Assembly (NCBI GenBank): GCA_937893835.1
Contig: CALCSS010000209.1
Coordinates: 1 to 6,110, forward strand
Source: an uncultured Fidelibacterota bacterium
GTDB lineage: Bacteria; Fidelibacterota; Marinisomatia; Marinisomatales; UBA1611
Direction of reading: 5' to 3'
DNA: 6,110 nt
A model generated the notes under the pieces. That model was not told the origin of the DNA, searched no databases, and saw only the letters and a program-made list of their open reading frames with translations. A program made the position numbers and the translations under genes. Shown piece by piece: positions 5,047 to 6,110 of this stretch. Position 1 is the stretch's first letter; the number at the start of each line of letters is the position of its first letter.

Positions 5047-6110
5047 CCTTTCTATCTCCTTCAGTATTATGGCTTTTAGGTGCAATTAGCATCCCTATCG
5101 CAATACATCTATTAAGTCTATTAAGGCTGAATAAAGTTGAATTCAGTACGATCCAATTCATAAAAGAATTAAAGACCAGTTCAATACGTAAAGTCCAAAT
5201 CCGAAAATTGACCTTACTAATGATTAGAATCTTGATCATAACTTGTTTGGTAATGATGATGACGCAACCCGTGACTCAAGGATTTATGCCAGGCTGGATC
5301 TCTGCGGAGCAGGATTCGAGATTGATCATGGTGATTGATAATTCTGCAAGCATGTCGGTTCAAGATGGAGAACGATCGTTCTTGGATAGATCCAAGAGCA
5401 TTGCAATGACCCTCGTATCCCAATTTAATAAAAAAACAAATATAGCCATTTTACAGACATGCCCTCCAAAAATTGTCTTCTCAGGTATGCAAAATGATCC
5501 AGAACTTAGAAATTCAGTTAGATCAATAGAGCCCACTGCATCCTATGACGATCTCTGGGCGACCATAAATGGAATATTATTGGATGATAATATTATTGAG
5601 CCAATAAAGGAGTGCGTTATCTTTAGTGATATGATGCATGCTCCTGATTCATCATTTATAAATAATATTGATGACATCAATGAGTGGAAATTTTATTTTA
5701 TTGAGCCTGATCCTGTTAAAAATAATGTGGGAGTATTAAACGCCACTCCTGCCAATAGAGTAAAGACGTTGGGGCAATTGGTCAAGTTAGATACACGAGT
5801 AAAGAACTCAGGTACACAGGACAAACCAAATATACCTTTGGAACTGGTATTCAATGAGCAAAGAGTGGGGCAGGTCGTGTCAGAGTTTGAACCTAAAAAG
5901 GAAAAAGAATTCTTATTCCAAGCATATCCTTCAGAAGCTGGAATTCTGGAGGGGAGGATAAAGCTTCCTCGAGATTCCTATCAATTTGATGATAGCTGGT
6001 ATTTATCCATGCCAATTATGGATGAAATTAGGTGTAGCATCATTGGCTCAGATCCGAAAGACATCACTATGGTTGAAATGATATTAAGATCTATCGACCC
6101 AGAAAATAAA
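5043..6110 (+). CDS. BatA/vWA-domain membrane protein (3' end outside window)
   Basis: The frame opens at the ATG at 5043, which overlaps the previous stop as ATGA, and stays open for 356 codons to the right edge. AGGA at 5035-5038 lies 4 bases before the ATG. The N-terminus matches the BatA-type double-transmembrane domain: a first span at about 8-27 containing the characteristic SIPIAIHLLSLLR, a basic loop (about 28-55), and a second span at about 56-74 ending in TQP. A von Willebrand A domain follows at about 92-230 with the metal-binding MIDAS motif DNSASMS (Asp99, Ser101, Ser103) and a later IFSDM (Ser195-Asp196). Residues from about 235 (NNVGVLNATPANRV) onward look like the beta-rich, Ig/CARDB-like part seen in long Bacteroidetes members, including a YQFDDSWYLSMPI segment. 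These proteins are often 600-700 residues, so roughly half is likely missing. Their exact role is poorly known; an envelope-stress or complex-assembly role is suggested for Bat proteins. Family confident, function not. Confidence 0.88.
   Translation, partial: MTFLSPSVLWLLGAISIPIAIHLLSLLRLNKVEFSTIQFIKELKTSSIRKVQIRKLTLLMIRILIITCLVMMMTQPVTQGFMPGWISAEQDSRLIMVIDNSASMSVQDGERSFLDRSKSIAMTLVSQFNKKTNIAILQTCPPKIVFSGMQNDPELRNSVRSIEPTASYDDLWATINGILLDDNIIEPIKECVIFSDMMHAPDSSFINNIDDINEWKFYFIEPDPVKNNVGVLNATPANRVKTLGQLVKLDTRVKNSGTQDKPNIPLELVFNEQRVGQVVSEFEPKKEKEFLFQAYPSEAGILEGRIKLPRDSYQFDDSWYLSMPIMDEIRCSIIGSDPKDITMVEMILRSIDPENK

Noticed and set aside
5039..5423. Two minus-strand open frames (5039-5239 and 5217-5423)
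   Set aside because: Both lie opposite the start of the BatA/vWA gene, which has an intact frame and family motifs. The translations look random.

Overview
The window is a dense, entirely plus-strand stretch of core bacterial genes with two features cut by the window edges. There are no tRNA or rRNA genes, mobile elements, CRISPR arrays or integration sites that I can see. Base composition is AT-rich (roughly 35-40% GC by eye). The protein signatures point to the Bacteroidetes/FCB side of the tree: a BatA-type N-terminal double-membrane domain joined to a vWA domain, a formyltransferase with an AYRILP segment, weak Shine-Dalgarno sequences and a kinase-less PASTA protein. A Marinimicrobia-like (SAR406) or related uncultured FCB bacterium is my best guess, but this is inference from a few proteins and not a firm assignment.

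Layout, left to right: (1) 1-507, the C-terminal ATPase half of a sensor histidine kinase, cut by the left edge. (2) A 49-base AT-rich gap with a candidate sigma70-like promoter. (3) 557-880 yajC (Sec translocase accessory membrane protein), 880-1431 def (peptide deformylase), 1462-2388 fmt (Met-tRNA formyltransferase), 2388-3701 rsmB (16S rRNA m5C methyltransferase). (4) 3698-4456, a membrane-anchored protein with three PASTA repeats and no kinase domain. (5) 4453-5046, a polytopic membrane protein of the dolichol kinase / phosphatidate cytidylyltransferase-like superfamily, starting at TTG. (6) 5043 to the right edge, a BatA/vWA-domain membrane protein with no stop codon inside the window.

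From yajC onward every junction except def/fmt (30 bases) is a 1-4 base stop-start overlap, so these seven genes look like one translationally coupled operon. The functional themes are protein N-terminus formylation and deformylation (fmt, def), secretion (yajC), ribosome modification (rsmB), and cell envelope (PASTA protein, lipid/polyprenol kinase, vWA protein). The def-fmt-rsmB core followed by a PASTA protein recalls the Firmicutes order def-fmt-rsmB-rlmN-stp-prkC, but here the PASTA protein has no kinase and no phosphatase neighbour.

I do not find a convincing new biological system. The observations most worth a check are the kinase-less PASTA protein at this locus, the TTG-started lipid kinase homologue coupled to it, a perfect 9+1+9 dyad inside that gene, and an apparent excess of GATC sites.
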